Assembly (NCBI GenBank): GCA_002482965.1
Contig: DLGZ01000048.1
Location: 168,788 to 222,946 of the forward strand
Origin: Verrucomicrobiaceae bacterium UBA7681
GTDB lineage: Bacteria; Verrucomicrobiota; Verrucomicrobiia; Verrucomicrobiales; Verrucomicrobiaceae
Direction of reading: 5' to 3'
DNA length: 54,159 bases
Shown: positions 1 to 9,129 of the stretch, piece after piece
Position numbering within the stretch: position 1 is the stretch's first letter
Layout of the letters: each line of letters opens with the position of its first letter
Program-made: the position numbers and the translations under genes
The notes under the pieces: generated by a model
The model's database searches: none
Seen by the model: only the letters and a program-made list of their open reading frames with translations
Told to the model about the DNA's origin: nothing

Positions 1-1365
1 CTCGTATTTGGATTTCTCAGCATGCAGTTTCGCATGAGCCTGGACTGGATGCTTTCTGGAGAAGCAGGCGAACGCGTCTCCGCCATCGGCGACAGCATCA
101 CTGACGAGCTCTCTCAACTCCCCGAGCAGAAATGGCCAGCGGCACTGCTTCAGCGTGGAGCAGAGCATAACGTAACCTTCGCCCTGTTCAGCAGCAGCGG
201 AACCCAGGTCATGGGTACAAGCGTTCTAGTTCCTGCGGAAGTGCTGCCAAAAATTATCGACAAGCGCAGTCCGACCGACCGACCGCCACCGCGACGCCCA
301 CCGTCCGGCTCAGTCAGAAAAAGACCAGCAGATGCCCCGCCCAAGCCGCGCTTCATGCTGCGTGCCGGTGATCCCGCGCATTACTGGGCCGGTGTTCATC
401 TCGATCTCACCCAGCAGAGCGACAACCGACCTCTGACCCTGCTCATGGTATCAAACACCATCACCGGCGGCGGCCTGTTCTTTGATCTATGGCCTTGGCT
501 CGGACTCGCTGCAGCAGCACTCCTGCTTTCGGCACTCGTCTGGATGCCCTTCGTTCGCGGCATCACCGGTTTCATCGGAAGGCTCAACCATGCAGCAGGT
601 CGCATCGCTCAGGGAAATTTTGGGGAACGTGTCTCGCGCAGCCGCAACGACGAGTTGGGCGAGTTGTCCTCCTCCGTGAACACCATGGCCGCTCAGCTCG
701 GCGAATACGTGGCACAGCAGCGGCGCATTACCGCAGATGTAGCGCATGAGCTCTGCTCGCCGATTGCGCGCATGCAGATGGCTCTGGGTGTGGTGGAACA
801 ACGTAGCACGCCGGAACAGGTCGGTTACCTGCAAAAACTCGACGCCGAGCTCCAGCACATGGCAAAACTTGTCGAAGAAGTCCTCACCTTCTCCAAAGCC
901 GAGACACTTCCCGAACGCGACACCGCCGTAGACATCCACCTGCATGAATTGATCGTGTCCGTCATCGCCCGTGAGGCGCCTGAAGCAGATGTTCAACTCA
1001 ACGTGCCCAATGAGTTGCAGGTGCATTCGTTGCGCGACGCACTCGACCGAGCCATCGGCAACATCCTGCGCAATGCCGCCCGCTACGCCGCCGATTCCGG
1101 CCCCATTCAAATTCGTGCCGACCAGCAGGGTGGGAACATCAACATCCGCATCTCCGATCAAGGCCCGGGAGTGCCGCCAGAAACATTGCCCCGTTTGTTC
1201 GAGCCATTCTATCGTCCAGAAACTGCACGCCGCCGCTCCACCGGCGGCAGCGGCCTCGGCCTTGCCATCACCCGGCGCTGCATTGAAGCCTGCGGTGGCA
1301 CCGTGACAGCTAGCCTGTGCGAACCGAACGGCCTGGAAATCGCCATTTCTATCCCTGCGGCGTAG
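1..1365 (+). CDS. HAMP-domain sensor histidine kinase, 5' end off the window
   Basis: This is an inner-membrane sensor kinase that autophosphorylates on histidine and passes the phosphate to a response regulator. The frame is open to base 1 and reads hydrophobic residues (LVFGFLS) before the first Met at 22, so the first membrane helix and the true start lie to the left. Counting from that Met, an extracytoplasmic sensor region spans about 10-150 and holds a Pro/Arg-rich stretch (about 80-112). A second membrane helix is at about 155-178 and HAMP at 179-232. The H-box reads AHELCSP with H242, the N-box is at N347, the G1 box is DQGPGVP at 379-385, and the G2 box is GGSGLGLA. It converges on the next gene with only 6 bp between stop codons. 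The cognate regulator is probably upstream, outside the window. The signal sensed is unknown. Confidence 0.93.
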   Translation, partial: LVFGFLSMQFRMSLDWMLSGEAGERVSAIGDSITDELSQLPEQKWPAALLQRGAEHNVTFALFSSSGTQVMGTSVLVPAEVLPKIIDKRSPTDRPPPRRPPSGSVRKRPADAPPKPRFMLRAGDPAHYWAGVHLDLTQQSDNRPLTLLMVSNTITGGGLFFDLWPWLGLAAAALLLSALVWMPFVRGITGFIGRLNHAAGRIAQGNFGERVSRSRNDELGELSSSVNTMAAQLGEYVAQQRRITADVAHELCSPIARMQMALGVVEQRSTPEQVGYLQKLDAELQHMAKLVEEVLTFSKAETLPERDTAVDIHLHELIVSVIAREAPEADVQLNVPNELQVHSLRDALDRAIGNILRNAARYAADSGPIQIRADQQGGNINIRISDQGPGVPPETLPRLFEPFYRPETARRRSTGGSGLGLAITRRCIEACGGTVTASLCEPNGLEIAISIPAA

Positions 1366-1371
1366 CAACAC

Positions 1372-2784
1372 TCACTCCGCCTTCTTCAGTTCCTTCATCA
1401 TCTCCAGCAAGTTATCCGTGAGTATGATACTCGTGTCTTCCTGCACTTGATTCGTGCCGAGCCAGGTCTCGTATCCGCCTAGCTTGTGCTGCTCAAAAGT
1501 GGGCAGGTAGCCGTGTCGGCCATTCGCGAGACCAACGACCATCGTCTGAGGAAACGGACTGCGCTTTTTCAAATCGAGACCGATCTCTACAAAGGTCTCA
1601 AATGGAATGCCGCACACAACAAAATCGCCGATCCGGACGGCTTGAATCTGCACCGTGATCGTTTCTTCCTTGCGCTCCGCCGCAGCGACAACACTGCCGG
1701 CATAGTTTTTCGCCAGACGCGGCATTTTCTCAATAGCCTCCTTGTCTTTCACCGCCAGCACCGCCTTTGCCTCCGCGACATCCTGCTCCGATGGTCGGCG
1801 ATATTTCAATGTGATCTCGCGCTGCAGCATGCCCAGTGTCACATCACCGCGATGTTTCTCAATCTTCCGCTGCGCGAACCACGCCGTGTCCGCAGCCTTC
1901 TGCGCCACGATGCGGATCTGCTCAAAGGGTTCACGCGGCGGACGCGTCACTCCAAAGGGAATGTTGTTGATGTCCCCGGAGGTGCCATTGGACATCATGG
2001 CCACGAAGTTTTCATCCCCGCGTACACGCGAAGGCATGACGCGGGCAAATTCACCAAAGTAATCCGCCGACATCTCTCCTGCGGGCGCACCGCCGACGTA
2101 GTGCAGCGAGTAGTTCGCATATATGGCGATGGGTTTCCGCTTGGCATCCTGCACCGAAATGATCGTGATGTTGGGATCAGTGGGTCCGGCTGGATGATCA
2201 ATCACATCCGGGCTGGTGCCAGGGTTCATCTTCACCTTGTCCATGCGGCCAAAGGGATTGAGCGGCATCTTCCCCGGCTTCAGATACCAGCGGCGATTGA
2301 AAACCTCATCAGGCAGCGGATGTGCCGCAGCACCAACAGACGCTGGCCGCAACGCCGCATGCGCCTTGATGATTGACTCGGCGATGCCTTCGACAAACCT
2401 TTTATAATAACGCGCCGCTGCTTCGCTGCGTGTGTTCACCGAAGGCCCGCTGTGCGTATGCGTGGAACTGATGAGCATCTTGTCCGCAGCCATGCCTGTC
2501 TTTGCCGCAGCCATGGCCTTCGCTTCATTGAGGACGTCCGGACCCGCACCCAGAACATCCACCACTACCATCGCAACCGTCGTTGTTCCATCATCGAGCA
2601 CAAGTGCACGGGCATGAAACGGATCATGCGCCTTCTCCGCAGCATTCGCGCTGAATCCTCCGGGCATGTTCATGGGGAACTCAGTGGGTGTGATGTCCAC
2701 CGCCGCCGCTCCCGCGCGAAGTGTTTTCGTTTGAGCAAAAAGTGTGGGCGCAATGATCAGCAGCGCGAAGACGACAGATTTCAT
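1372..2784 (-). CDS. Exported neutral/alkaline ceramidase-like protein (copy 1)
   Basis: The 470-aa protein begins with a signal peptide (MKSVVFALLIIAPTLFAQ) and then shows the start of the ceramidase N-terminal fold (AGAAAVDITPTEFPM). Its metal motif is HTHSGP, with H109 and H111. Characterised neutral ceramidases cleave the amide of ceramide with a zinc centre and carry a GDVSPN-type motif; here the equivalent segment reads SGDINNIPF, so the serine is replaced. The substrate is therefore open: this widespread bacterial family is annotated by fold, not by proven activity. It is the last gene of the minus-strand run, 16 bp after the FG-GAP gene, and two more members of the family lie at 7722-9095 and 18814-21180. 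Confidence 0.85.
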   Translation of the reverse strand: MKSVVFALLIIAPTLFAQTKTLRAGAAAVDITPTEFPMNMPGGFSANAAEKAHDPFHARALVLDDGTTTVAMVVVDVLGAGPDVLNEAKAMAAAKTGMAADKMLISSTHTHSGPSVNTRSEAAARYYKRFVEGIAESIIKAHAALRPASVGAAAHPLPDEVFNRRWYLKPGKMPLNPFGRMDKVKMNPGTSPDVIDHPAGPTDPNITIISVQDAKRKPIAIYANYSLHYVGGAPAGEMSADYFGEFARVMPSRVRGDENFVAMMSNGTSGDINNIPFGVTRPPREPFEQIRIVAQKAADTAWFAQRKIEKHRGDVTLGMLQREITLKYRRPSEQDVAEAKAVLAVKDKEAIEKMPRLAKNYAGSVVAAAERKEETITVQIQAVRIGDFVVCGIPFETFVEIGLDLKKRSPFPQTMVVGLANGRHGYLPTFEQHKLGGYETWLGTNQVQEDTSIILTDNLLEMMKELKKAE

Positions 2785-2800
2785 GGCTCTTCAATACGTC

Positions 2801-3988
2801 TTACTTGTGCGGATTCTCATACCAAAAAACACCCAGTTGATCGCGCTCCTCACAGGTGATGACATCGAGATCGCCATCACCATCGAGATCAAGCGTCTGC
2901 ATGAGATCATACTTCAAACCCTCGGGTCCACCGAGCGTATGCTGCTTCCATGGACCATCGCGCTGCTGCTCCAGCCACACAATGCCTTCGAGTTTTCCTT
3001 TGGCGTTCTCACAGGTGAACAAGAGATCCGCAAGCTTGTCCCCATTCACATCCGCAATTTTGACCGCTTTCGCATCACCTAAGTTTGCGCCGTCCAGCTT
3101 CATCACATGCTCCTGCCAGCCACCCTCGGCTTGGCGCAGACAGAGCACGATCTCCACCGGCTTGGTCGCCACCGCGACATCTGCCAAACCGTCACCATTC
3201 ACATCGCCTAGGTCGGCAAACATGACCTGCTTGCCCAGACCTCCGATGGCATGCTCCTTCCATGCCGCGTGTTCACGATTCGCCGCTGCACCAGGATTTT
3301 CGAGCCAAAACACGCCCGTGCGCTCCCCTTTGCGATCACTGAACACGGCATCCGCATCTCCATCACCATCCATGTCCTGGGGTGCTAGCGACATGACCCA
3401 GCCGGCATCACGAAGTTTGTGCAGCGTCCACGCCTGAAGGTCATCCGCCCTCTGCGGTGCCTGCAACCAGCTCACCGCAGCCCCTTTGTTTTTCGATGCC
3501 ACCAGCAGATCAGGCCCATGCTGCCCGTCAAGATCGAGCGCCGCCGCCTGCATCCACATCTGAGTGTTCGTCGCTGCAGGAAAGGCCTGCTTCGTCCACG
3601 CACCATCCACCCGCCGGTGCCAGTACAGCGTGCAGGTCTTGCCCTCCGTGCCACTGACGACCTCCAGCTCTCCGTCACCATCCAAATCAGTGAAGATCGC
3701 CTCTTCGACATTGTTCACTTCTCCAACAGTGACTTGCGGCCACGCCTCCCGTGCTTTCGCCGCCCCCGGATTCAAATACACCCGCACCACCCCGCTCTCC
3801 TCCCAGCCGGTGACAATGTCCAGCAGACCGTCCTGGTTTATATCCCCCAGTTTAACACCGTCAGCCCCATGTGAAGTGTTGTCGATGGTATGGCGAGTCC
3901 ACGGTGTGCCGGGTGCCGAGACCACCGTATCGTCAGCCACTAGGGAAGCCGTGAAACACAAAGCAGATAAAATCAGAATGCAGCGCAT
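2801..3988 (-). CDS. Exported VCBS/FG-GAP repeat beta-propeller protein
   Basis: The protein is 395 aa. I chose the Met at 3988 because it opens a signal peptide (MRCILILSALCFTASLVADD) and sits 4 bp after the preceding stop; a longer frame to 4036 overlaps the upstream gene. The body repeats the Ca-binding pattern D-x-D/N-x-D-G-x-x-D, for example DINQDGLLDIV, DLDGDGELEVV, DMDGDGDADAV, DVNGDGLADVA and DLDGDGDLDVI. This is the VCBS/FG-GAP (integrin alpha-like) propeller, usually extracellular and used for binding rather than catalysis. Several blocks mention W-x-E-N-P/Q, common in PVC versions. It probably works with the c-heme protein encoded immediately upstream. No catalytic residues were recognised. 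Confidence 0.88.
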   Translation of the reverse strand: MRCILILSALCFTASLVADDTVVSAPGTPWTRHTIDNTSHGADGVKLGDINQDGLLDIVTGWEESGVVRVYLNPGAAKAREAWPQVTVGEVNNVEEAIFTDLDGDGELEVVSGTEGKTCTLYWHRRVDGAWTKQAFPAATNTQMWMQAAALDLDGQHGPDLLVASKNKGAAVSWLQAPQRADDLQAWTLHKLRDAGWVMSLAPQDMDGDGDADAVFSDRKGERTGVFWLENPGAAANREHAAWKEHAIGGLGKQVMFADLGDVNGDGLADVAVATKPVEIVLCLRQAEGGWQEHVMKLDGANLGDAKAVKIADVNGDKLADLLFTCENAKGKLEGIVWLEQQRDGPWKQHTLGGPEGLKYDLMQTLDLDGDGDLDVITCEERDQLGVFWYENPHK

Positions 3989-3992
3989 GCCG

Positions 3993-6458
3993 CTACTGAA
4001 CGGTGAGGAAGGCCAGCAAATCGCGCAATTCTTCATCCGTCAGCGACATCACGAGCCCCTGCGGCATAAGCGATGTTTTCAGCTCAGTGCGTTTGACGAT
4101 GTCCGTCTGCGGAAAGGAACGCTCCTTGCCAGTGAGGTCACGAAAAACTTCGGTGTTAGATGAACGCAGCATGATGCCGACAAACTCGCTGCCGTCCTTC
4201 AGCTTGACCTGCGAAGGGTAAAACTGCGGGGCCACCTCGCGGCTGGGTTCAAGAATGGAGCGCAAAATCGCTGCGCGATCCCCCTGCTGCGCGACGAGGC
4301 TCAAATCAGGACCGACCACATTGCCACGTCCGCTGTGACGATGGCAGGTGGCGCAAAGACCCACTTTGGAATGAAAAAAGATGCGGCGGCCCGCTTCGGC
4401 ATCGGCCTTGCCGGGCAGCCCATCCAGCAGCTTCAGCCACGCAGCCGTGTCATCAAAGGCAGGGCGAGTCGTGCTCATCACAAAGGACGTGTCCTTGTCG
4501 GTATAGCGCAATGCGCGCCGGGCTTCGGCGCTCAGACTGCCATCCTTGCCAGCAGCCAGTTTCACCAGCAACGCCTGTTCTTCCGGCTTTGTGGAACTGG
4601 CGAGCCCCACAATGGCATCCGCCCGCAGCTCCGTCTTTTGCGATTCATCTGCGGCAATCTCCGCCAGCATCGCTCGCGCATCATCCGCATTGCGTGCCGC
4701 CAGCGTGCGCACGACTTCCTGCGAGAGCACCGCATCACCTGCGGCAAAAAGTCCGCGCAGCAGCGTCACCGTAATCTGCTTGTGCGTGGCTGGCACGAGG
4801 CGGAGCGCATAGCCTTTGAGGCGTGCAGGTGTCTTGGGATTGATGATGCGCTCGACGAGCACTTCGGGATTCGTCACGCCCGCTCCAGGCTCACCACGCA
4901 GCGTGTTCCAGGTGGCGAGCACGGCTTCAAACATCCGATAGTCGAGCGTCGGGTCCGAGAGCATCGCTTCGACCTGCGGCGTAAACTGGGTCAAAACAGC
5001 ATCCGCAATCCAACGCAGACACTCGAAGCGCATTTCAGGATCAGCCTCACTCAAAAACGCGCTCACCCATTTTTCCTCGTTCAAATCAGCCCGCCGCAGC
5101 GCGACGAAGGCCCAGAGACGATCTTGTGCTGGCAGTTGCTTCACCAGCTCAACCGTCCACTTCACACGCGCCAGTGCGGTCAAAGCAGCATCGGCAAGAT
5201 ACGCATCACTGCCACGCGCAAGTTGAAGCAGCTTGTTCGTCTCAAGCGCAAGCGTCCCCTTCCCCGTGCGCAGATCATCAGCCAGACGCGCATCGTCATT
5301 CAGCGCATCGGGTTTGGCTTTCACCCACGCCGCTTTCCCCGGATCAATCTCCAGCTTCCACAAACGCCCGCGTTTATGAATGGGATACGAGCTGAACACC
5401 CAGTCATTGAGATAAAAGGAACCGTCGGGGCCGACCGCCATGCAGGTGGGCCGGAAGAAGTCGCTGCCTTTGACCAGCGGGATGCGCTCGGACTTGTAGC
5501 CCGCACCCTGACGCGTCAGCGGATAGTAATCCACGCTGTGATCGCTCCATGAGGGAATCAGCACGCCGCCGCCGAGTTCCACGATGGCACAGGGGCCTTC
5601 ACCACAGGGATGAACCATGCCAATCGTCCCGCGCATTTCACCATTCATGCCCACAAACGGGTGCACCGGCGCACTGCCATACACCCATTGGAAACCGTAG
5701 TCCGCGCCTTCAACCACATACAGCAATCGGCACGGCGGACGACTTCCGGGATCGTTCTCAGCTGCGAAGATCTCGCCATCCTTGCGCACGAGCAGTCCAA
5801 ATGGATTCCAGAAACCGCGGGCGATGCGGCGCATCTTCCCACCATCCGCCGTGCAGCGAAACACGCCGCCTTCACCTCTCCCACTGACCTTGGAGCCATC
5901 CTTAGCCGTAAGCGTCCAGTCCTTGCCAAAATTCTCGCCGAGTGAAAAGACAAGGCCGCCATCCGGATGCCAGGCCATGCCGCTGAGGCCGTTGTGCGGG
6001 TAATCCGCCACGGAATCAAGTGTGACCAGATTCTCCTCCACATCGCCCACACCATCACCATCGGTGTCCTTCACACGCAGCACGCGGTCACGCTCCGCGA
6101 GGTAGATCCAGCCATCCGGCCCGATCTCCACATGCATGGTGGCGTCGGTCTTGTTGTAAAACACCCGGCGGTTCTTCCCGTTCGCATCAAAGACCAGCAC
6201 CTCATCATGCACCGGCCCGTCATAGTCGTCCGGTCGAAAGTGCGTATGGCAGGAGATCGAATAGATGTTCCCATTTTTATCCACGGCAATGCCCGTCGGC
6301 GTGACCAGATCGGGATGCTCAGCGAGCAACGTAAGTTTGACACCCGGCTGCAGCGTTTCGATCTGAGGAGGTAATTGCGCCGGAACCTCTGGCGATTTGG
6401 TTGGCGCTCCGAGTGCGGCACAAGCAGCCAGCGAAAGCAGAAAGAGGAGTGGTTTCAT
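3993..6458 (-). CDS. PVC-type membrane-bound dehydrogenase-like protein with C-terminal c-heme domain
   Basis: The protein is 821 aa. The chosen start at 6458 opens a signal peptide (MKPLLFLLSLAACAALGA); the 76 residues that could precede it in frame overlap the upstream gene and look non-coding. Residues about 30-390 form a glucose/sorbosone-dehydrogenase-like propeller (PTGIAVDKNGNIY, WNPFGLLV). A helical HEAT-like middle covers about 390-680. The C-terminus carries one covalent heme site, CATCHRHSGRGNVVGPDLS, in the Pirellula/Verrucomicrobium heme-domain style. The family is taken to be periplasmic and to move electrons from an oxidised substrate, but its substrates are mostly unknown. Spacing is 4 bp on both sides, so it is almost certainly co-transcribed with the peptidase-like gene before it and the propeller gene after it. 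Confidence 0.9.
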   Translation of the reverse strand: MKPLLFLLSLAACAALGAPTKSPEVPAQLPPQIETLQPGVKLTLLAEHPDLVTPTGIAVDKNGNIYSISCHTHFRPDDYDGPVHDEVLVFDANGKNRRVFYNKTDATMHVEIGPDGWIYLAERDRVLRVKDTDGDGVGDVEENLVTLDSVADYPHNGLSGMAWHPDGGLVFSLGENFGKDWTLTAKDGSKVSGRGEGGVFRCTADGGKMRRIARGFWNPFGLLVRKDGEIFAAENDPGSRPPCRLLYVVEGADYGFQWVYGSAPVHPFVGMNGEMRGTIGMVHPCGEGPCAIVELGGGVLIPSWSDHSVDYYPLTRQGAGYKSERIPLVKGSDFFRPTCMAVGPDGSFYLNDWVFSSYPIHKRGRLWKLEIDPGKAAWVKAKPDALNDDARLADDLRTGKGTLALETNKLLQLARGSDAYLADAALTALARVKWTVELVKQLPAQDRLWAFVALRRADLNEEKWVSAFLSEADPEMRFECLRWIADAVLTQFTPQVEAMLSDPTLDYRMFEAVLATWNTLRGEPGAGVTNPEVLVERIINPKTPARLKGYALRLVPATHKQITVTLLRGLFAAGDAVLSQEVVRTLAARNADDARAMLAEIAADESQKTELRADAIVGLASSTKPEEQALLVKLAAGKDGSLSAEARRALRYTDKDTSFVMSTTRPAFDDTAAWLKLLDGLPGKADAEAGRRIFFHSKVGLCATCHRHSGRGNVVGPDLSLVAQQGDRAAILRSILEPSREVAPQFYPSQVKLKDGSEFVGIMLRSSNTEVFRDLTGKERSFPQTDIVKRTELKTSLMPQGLVMSLTDEELRDLLAFLTVQ

Positions 6459-6462
6459 GAGG

Positions 6463-7308
6463 TTATGCGGTGTGGACACGTTCCAAGGCGGCTGCGATTT
6501 CCTTCTCAATGACCGGTAGCGGGTTGAGCAGGTCGAGTGGATTGGACACAGGCGTGACTTCGTTGGTGCGTGGATCCCAGTCCACCGGACCGAAGCGGCA
6601 GGGCGCCGGATTGCCGGTGAGGATGTGCATTCCCGCGTCGTCTTTATCGAAGTGCCAGAACTCGAACGGGAAATGAATGAAGCCATGCTTCTCCATCATC
6701 GCAGCAATCTCCAGCCGTATGGCGACATGCTCGGGAGCGACGAAGGGCGACCTCATCGGCGTGCACTCGCTCATTTCGAGATACGGATAGCCGCGCCAGA
6801 CTTCGGCACCGTCGTCGCGTCGAAAAACCGAGATGTCGATGGCCGATCCCGACATGTGCGCACCGATCTTTGGCATGTTGGCCGTCAACACAATGGCACG
6901 TCGGAACATCATTTCTGTGCTCGGAATCTTTCCCCCGAGTTCCCAGATGCACTTCTTCAAAACCGTGTCAAACACCGACGGCTTGCGCACAAGCTGCCGC
7001 TGCATGTCCAGCGAGCGAAAACCATCCTCAATCTTCAAGATCCAGCCACGCTCATTCATCTCGCGTCCGATGGTGATGACATCACGCACAAGGCTCTCTC
7101 GCAGGAAAAAGACGCGTTCCAAATCCCCTGCGATTTTGCTGGTGGAAAAAAGCATCTCCACATTTGCTGCGGCGGCGGCATCAGAGATCGAGGCAAAGCG
7201 CTCGCCACATTCATTGACCGGAAACGTGATGAGCTTCTGCACGATCGCGTAGCCCTGCTCCATTTGATCCGCCCAGTAGGTACGGCGCGCTGCTTCGTCG
7301 TTGTTCAT
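6463..7308 (-). CDS. D-alanyl-D-alanine dipeptidase-like protein (M15, VanX-like)
   Basis: The protein is 281 aa. The Met at 7308 follows the RidA stop by 7 bp; the longer frame to 7614 only overlaps ridA-like sequence. The zinc motif of family M15 (SxHxxGxAxD) appears as GAHMSGSAID with H151 and D158, and the second motif ExxH appears as EFWH with E216 and H219. An upstream GFRS (R98) matches the position of the arginine that binds substrate in VanX. VanX/DdpX enzymes split the D-Ala-D-Ala dipeptide, either for resistance to glycopeptides or to recycle wall peptides. There is no signal peptide, so a cytoplasmic role is likely. No vanH or vanA neighbours are present, which favours turnover over resistance. 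It may instead act on another small dipeptide. Confidence 0.82.
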   Translation of the reverse strand: MNNDEAARRTYWADQMEQGYAIVQKLITFPVNECGERFASISDAAAAANVEMLFSTSKIAGDLERVFFLRESLVRDVITIGREMNERGWILKIEDGFRSLDMQRQLVRKPSVFDTVLKKCIWELGGKIPSTEMMFRRAIVLTANMPKIGAHMSGSAIDISVFRRDDGAEVWRGYPYLEMSECTPMRSPFVAPEHVAIRLEIAAMMEKHGFIHFPFEFWHFDKDDAGMHILTGNPAPCRFGPVDWDPRTNEVTPVSNPLDLLNPLPVIEKEIAAALERVHTA

Positions 7309-7315
7309 GGGTGGT

Positions 7316-7708
7316 TCAGTTGATTTTGCGCACGGCAACGGCCTCCACCTCATACCGTAGCGAGGGCGGCAGACAGTTCGTGATCGTCGTGCGCGCAGGC
7401 GAGGGCTGCGGGAAATATTCGCGGTAGAGCTGGTTGTACAGCGGCACGTCTTCCGCATCGCGGACGTAGTTCCGCGTCTGCACCACATGCTCGAGATCGC
7501 TGCCGGCGGCTTCGAGCACTTTGCGCACATTTTCAATGCTGCGGCGAAACTCACCTTCGAAGCTGTCGCTGACGATGTTTCCCTCCTGATCCACGGACGC
7601 CTGGCCTGAAACAAAAATCAAATCGCCCACCACCACGCAGGGGCTGAAGGGCAGGTGTGAAGTCGGCGTGTCGGGAAGCTGCGGATAGGAGACGAGGGGA
7701 TGAGTCAT
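7316..7708 (-). CDS. RidA family (YjgF/YER057c/UK114) protein
   Basis: The 130-aa length is typical of RidA, a trimeric cytosolic enzyme that hydrolyses reactive enamine/imine intermediates made by PLP enzymes. Family marks are present: the SGQASVD-type turn near 35-40, the arginine in PSPARTTI (R106) that binds the substrate carboxylate, and YEVEAVA with E122. The first 20 residues (HPLVSYPQLPDTPTSHLPFSP) match the RidA style of N-terminus. It lies 13 bp after the ceramidase-like gene and 7 bp before the dipeptidase-like gene. The context suggests protection against, or processing of, an amino-acid-derived imine in this run, but that is inference. Some RidA paralogs lack the deaminase activity; R106 argues for an active member. 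Confidence 0.93.
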   Translation of the reverse strand: MTHPLVSYPQLPDTPTSHLPFSPCVVVGDLIFVSGQASVDQEGNIVSDSFEGEFRRSIENVRKVLEAAGSDLEHVVQTRNYVRDAEDVPLYNQLYREYFPQPSPARTTITNCLPPSLRYEVEAVAVRKIN

Positions 7709-7721
7709 GATGATGGCGGGA

Positions 7722-9095
7722 TCAGGGTTTGACGGCTGGAGCGGACTGCAGGCGGGCCTTTTCCTCGGCTTCGCGCTTCAGCATGTCCTTCGGGTGTTTC
7801 GAGAAACTCTCAAACACATCGCCGACCACACGATCCGCCAGCGCGCCGAGTTTCTTCAAAATGACCGGCTCGGCTTCGGGTTTGAGCTTGGACAAGTTCG
7901 GCTCATAACCACCCACCTTATGGGCGTCTGCAGTGGCAATGTAACCGATGTTTCCGTTCGCGTAGCCGACGATGATCGGCGTGGCCCGGTTGGCAATGGC
8001 CTGTTCGAGTTTGAAACCGTATTCAACCATCGGTTCGCCAGGCATGGTAAGCAGCAGGAAGGGGCCGATCTTCATCGCCATCAATTCCGCGCGTACCGGC
8101 TGGTCTTTGCCAGGAAGTTCCACCACCTCGCTGGCGACACGGATTTGATAGAAGGTCTCCCGTTTGCGCAATTGCTCGCGTGTCACCCCCAGTGCCGCCG
8201 CACGCGCCACCGCGCCGCCGAGATCGCGACCTGCCCACTGGATGTCTGCCTCGTCAGCGCAGCGATAAGGATAGCCCGGCAAATTCGGCCGGATGTCACC
8301 TGCGCAGCCTTGCATAAACAAGGCGCTGGTTTTCTGCGTGTAGCACATCTCGACAAACGTCTGCGCCTCACCCGGGAAGTCGGCGCTCATTCGCGGATAC
8401 CCCTTCGGATACGGCTGCGTGCCTTTGTCGCCCCAGGTGAAAAAGCACGGATGACAGACCGCGTGCATGATCACCGCCAGCGGCGTGAGCGTGCTGCCAT
8501 CGTCAAACCGCAGAACCTTCACGCGCGGGTCGTTGGGCCCATCGGGATTCAAACTTACCACCGCCCGGCCATCGTACGTTTTTCGGCGGTTGATTCCAAA
8601 GCTGATGCGATCCTCGCCATAGCCGATGTTCACCGTCTTCATGCTTGCGGCGGCTTCCTTGGCAGCCATGCCAAGCTTTTTGATCAAATCGGCCGCCCAC
8701 CGCATGTTTTCCATGTACCCCGGACCCGAGTGATTGTGTGAGGCTGCGATGAGGATGTTCGCGGCGGGAACACCAGTTTCCTCCTCGATCCGCACCCGCG
8801 CATCCTTCACCATGTCATCCCACGCACCAATGGTGTCCATCGTCACGATGGCAGCCTTCGTTTCGCCATCGTCGAGGATCAATATTCCTGCACGCAGCGG
8901 ATCACGCACTCCGGTGACCTGACGCACATGCCCGACAATCTTGATTTCCGCTGCATCAGGCGGAGTGATGTCCACCTTGGCCACTCCGGCTTTCAGATTC
9001 GAGACAACGAGAAACTTTCCATCCAAGATTTCCTGCGCGTGCGCACTGGAAAGGATGAAGCAAACACCAAGGAGAAGAGCCGGACGTAGATGCAT
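7722..9095 (-). CDS. Exported neutral/alkaline ceramidase-like protein (copy 2)
   Basis: This 457-aa protein has a signal peptide (MHLRPALLLGVCFILSSAHA) followed by AGVAKVDITPPDAAEI, the typical entry into this fold. The metal motif is SHNHSGPG, with a later histidine segment (HAVCHPCFFTWGD). The position of the canonical GDVSPN reads GDIRPNLPG, so an arginine stands where characterised ceramidases have the proposed nucleophilic serine. It is more divergent from copy 1 (1372-2784) than a recent tandem duplicate would be. The gene sits 34 bp after the DUF1501 gene and 13 bp before the RidA gene. An amidase acting outside the inner membrane is likely; ceramide as substrate is not supported by the sequence. 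Confidence 0.85.
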   Translation of the reverse strand: MHLRPALLLGVCFILSSAHAQEILDGKFLVVSNLKAGVAKVDITPPDAAEIKIVGHVRQVTGVRDPLRAGILILDDGETKAAIVTMDTIGAWDDMVKDARVRIEEETGVPAANILIAASHNHSGPGYMENMRWAADLIKKLGMAAKEAAASMKTVNIGYGEDRISFGINRRKTYDGRAVVSLNPDGPNDPRVKVLRFDDGSTLTPLAVIMHAVCHPCFFTWGDKGTQPYPKGYPRMSADFPGEAQTFVEMCYTQKTSALFMQGCAGDIRPNLPGYPYRCADEADIQWAGRDLGGAVARAAALGVTREQLRKRETFYQIRVASEVVELPGKDQPVRAELMAMKIGPFLLLTMPGEPMVEYGFKLEQAIANRATPIIVGYANGNIGYIATADAHKVGGYEPNLSKLKPEAEPVILKKLGALADRVVGDVFESFSKHPKDMLKREAEEKARLQSAPAVKP

Positions 9096-9129
9096 GATTC
9101 TCTTCTACGCTCTCAAACGCTTCAACTCA

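Noticed and set aside
4335..5552. 405-codon plus-strand frame
   Set aside because: It is antisense to the PVC-type c-heme protein, whose propeller and CATCH motif are clear.
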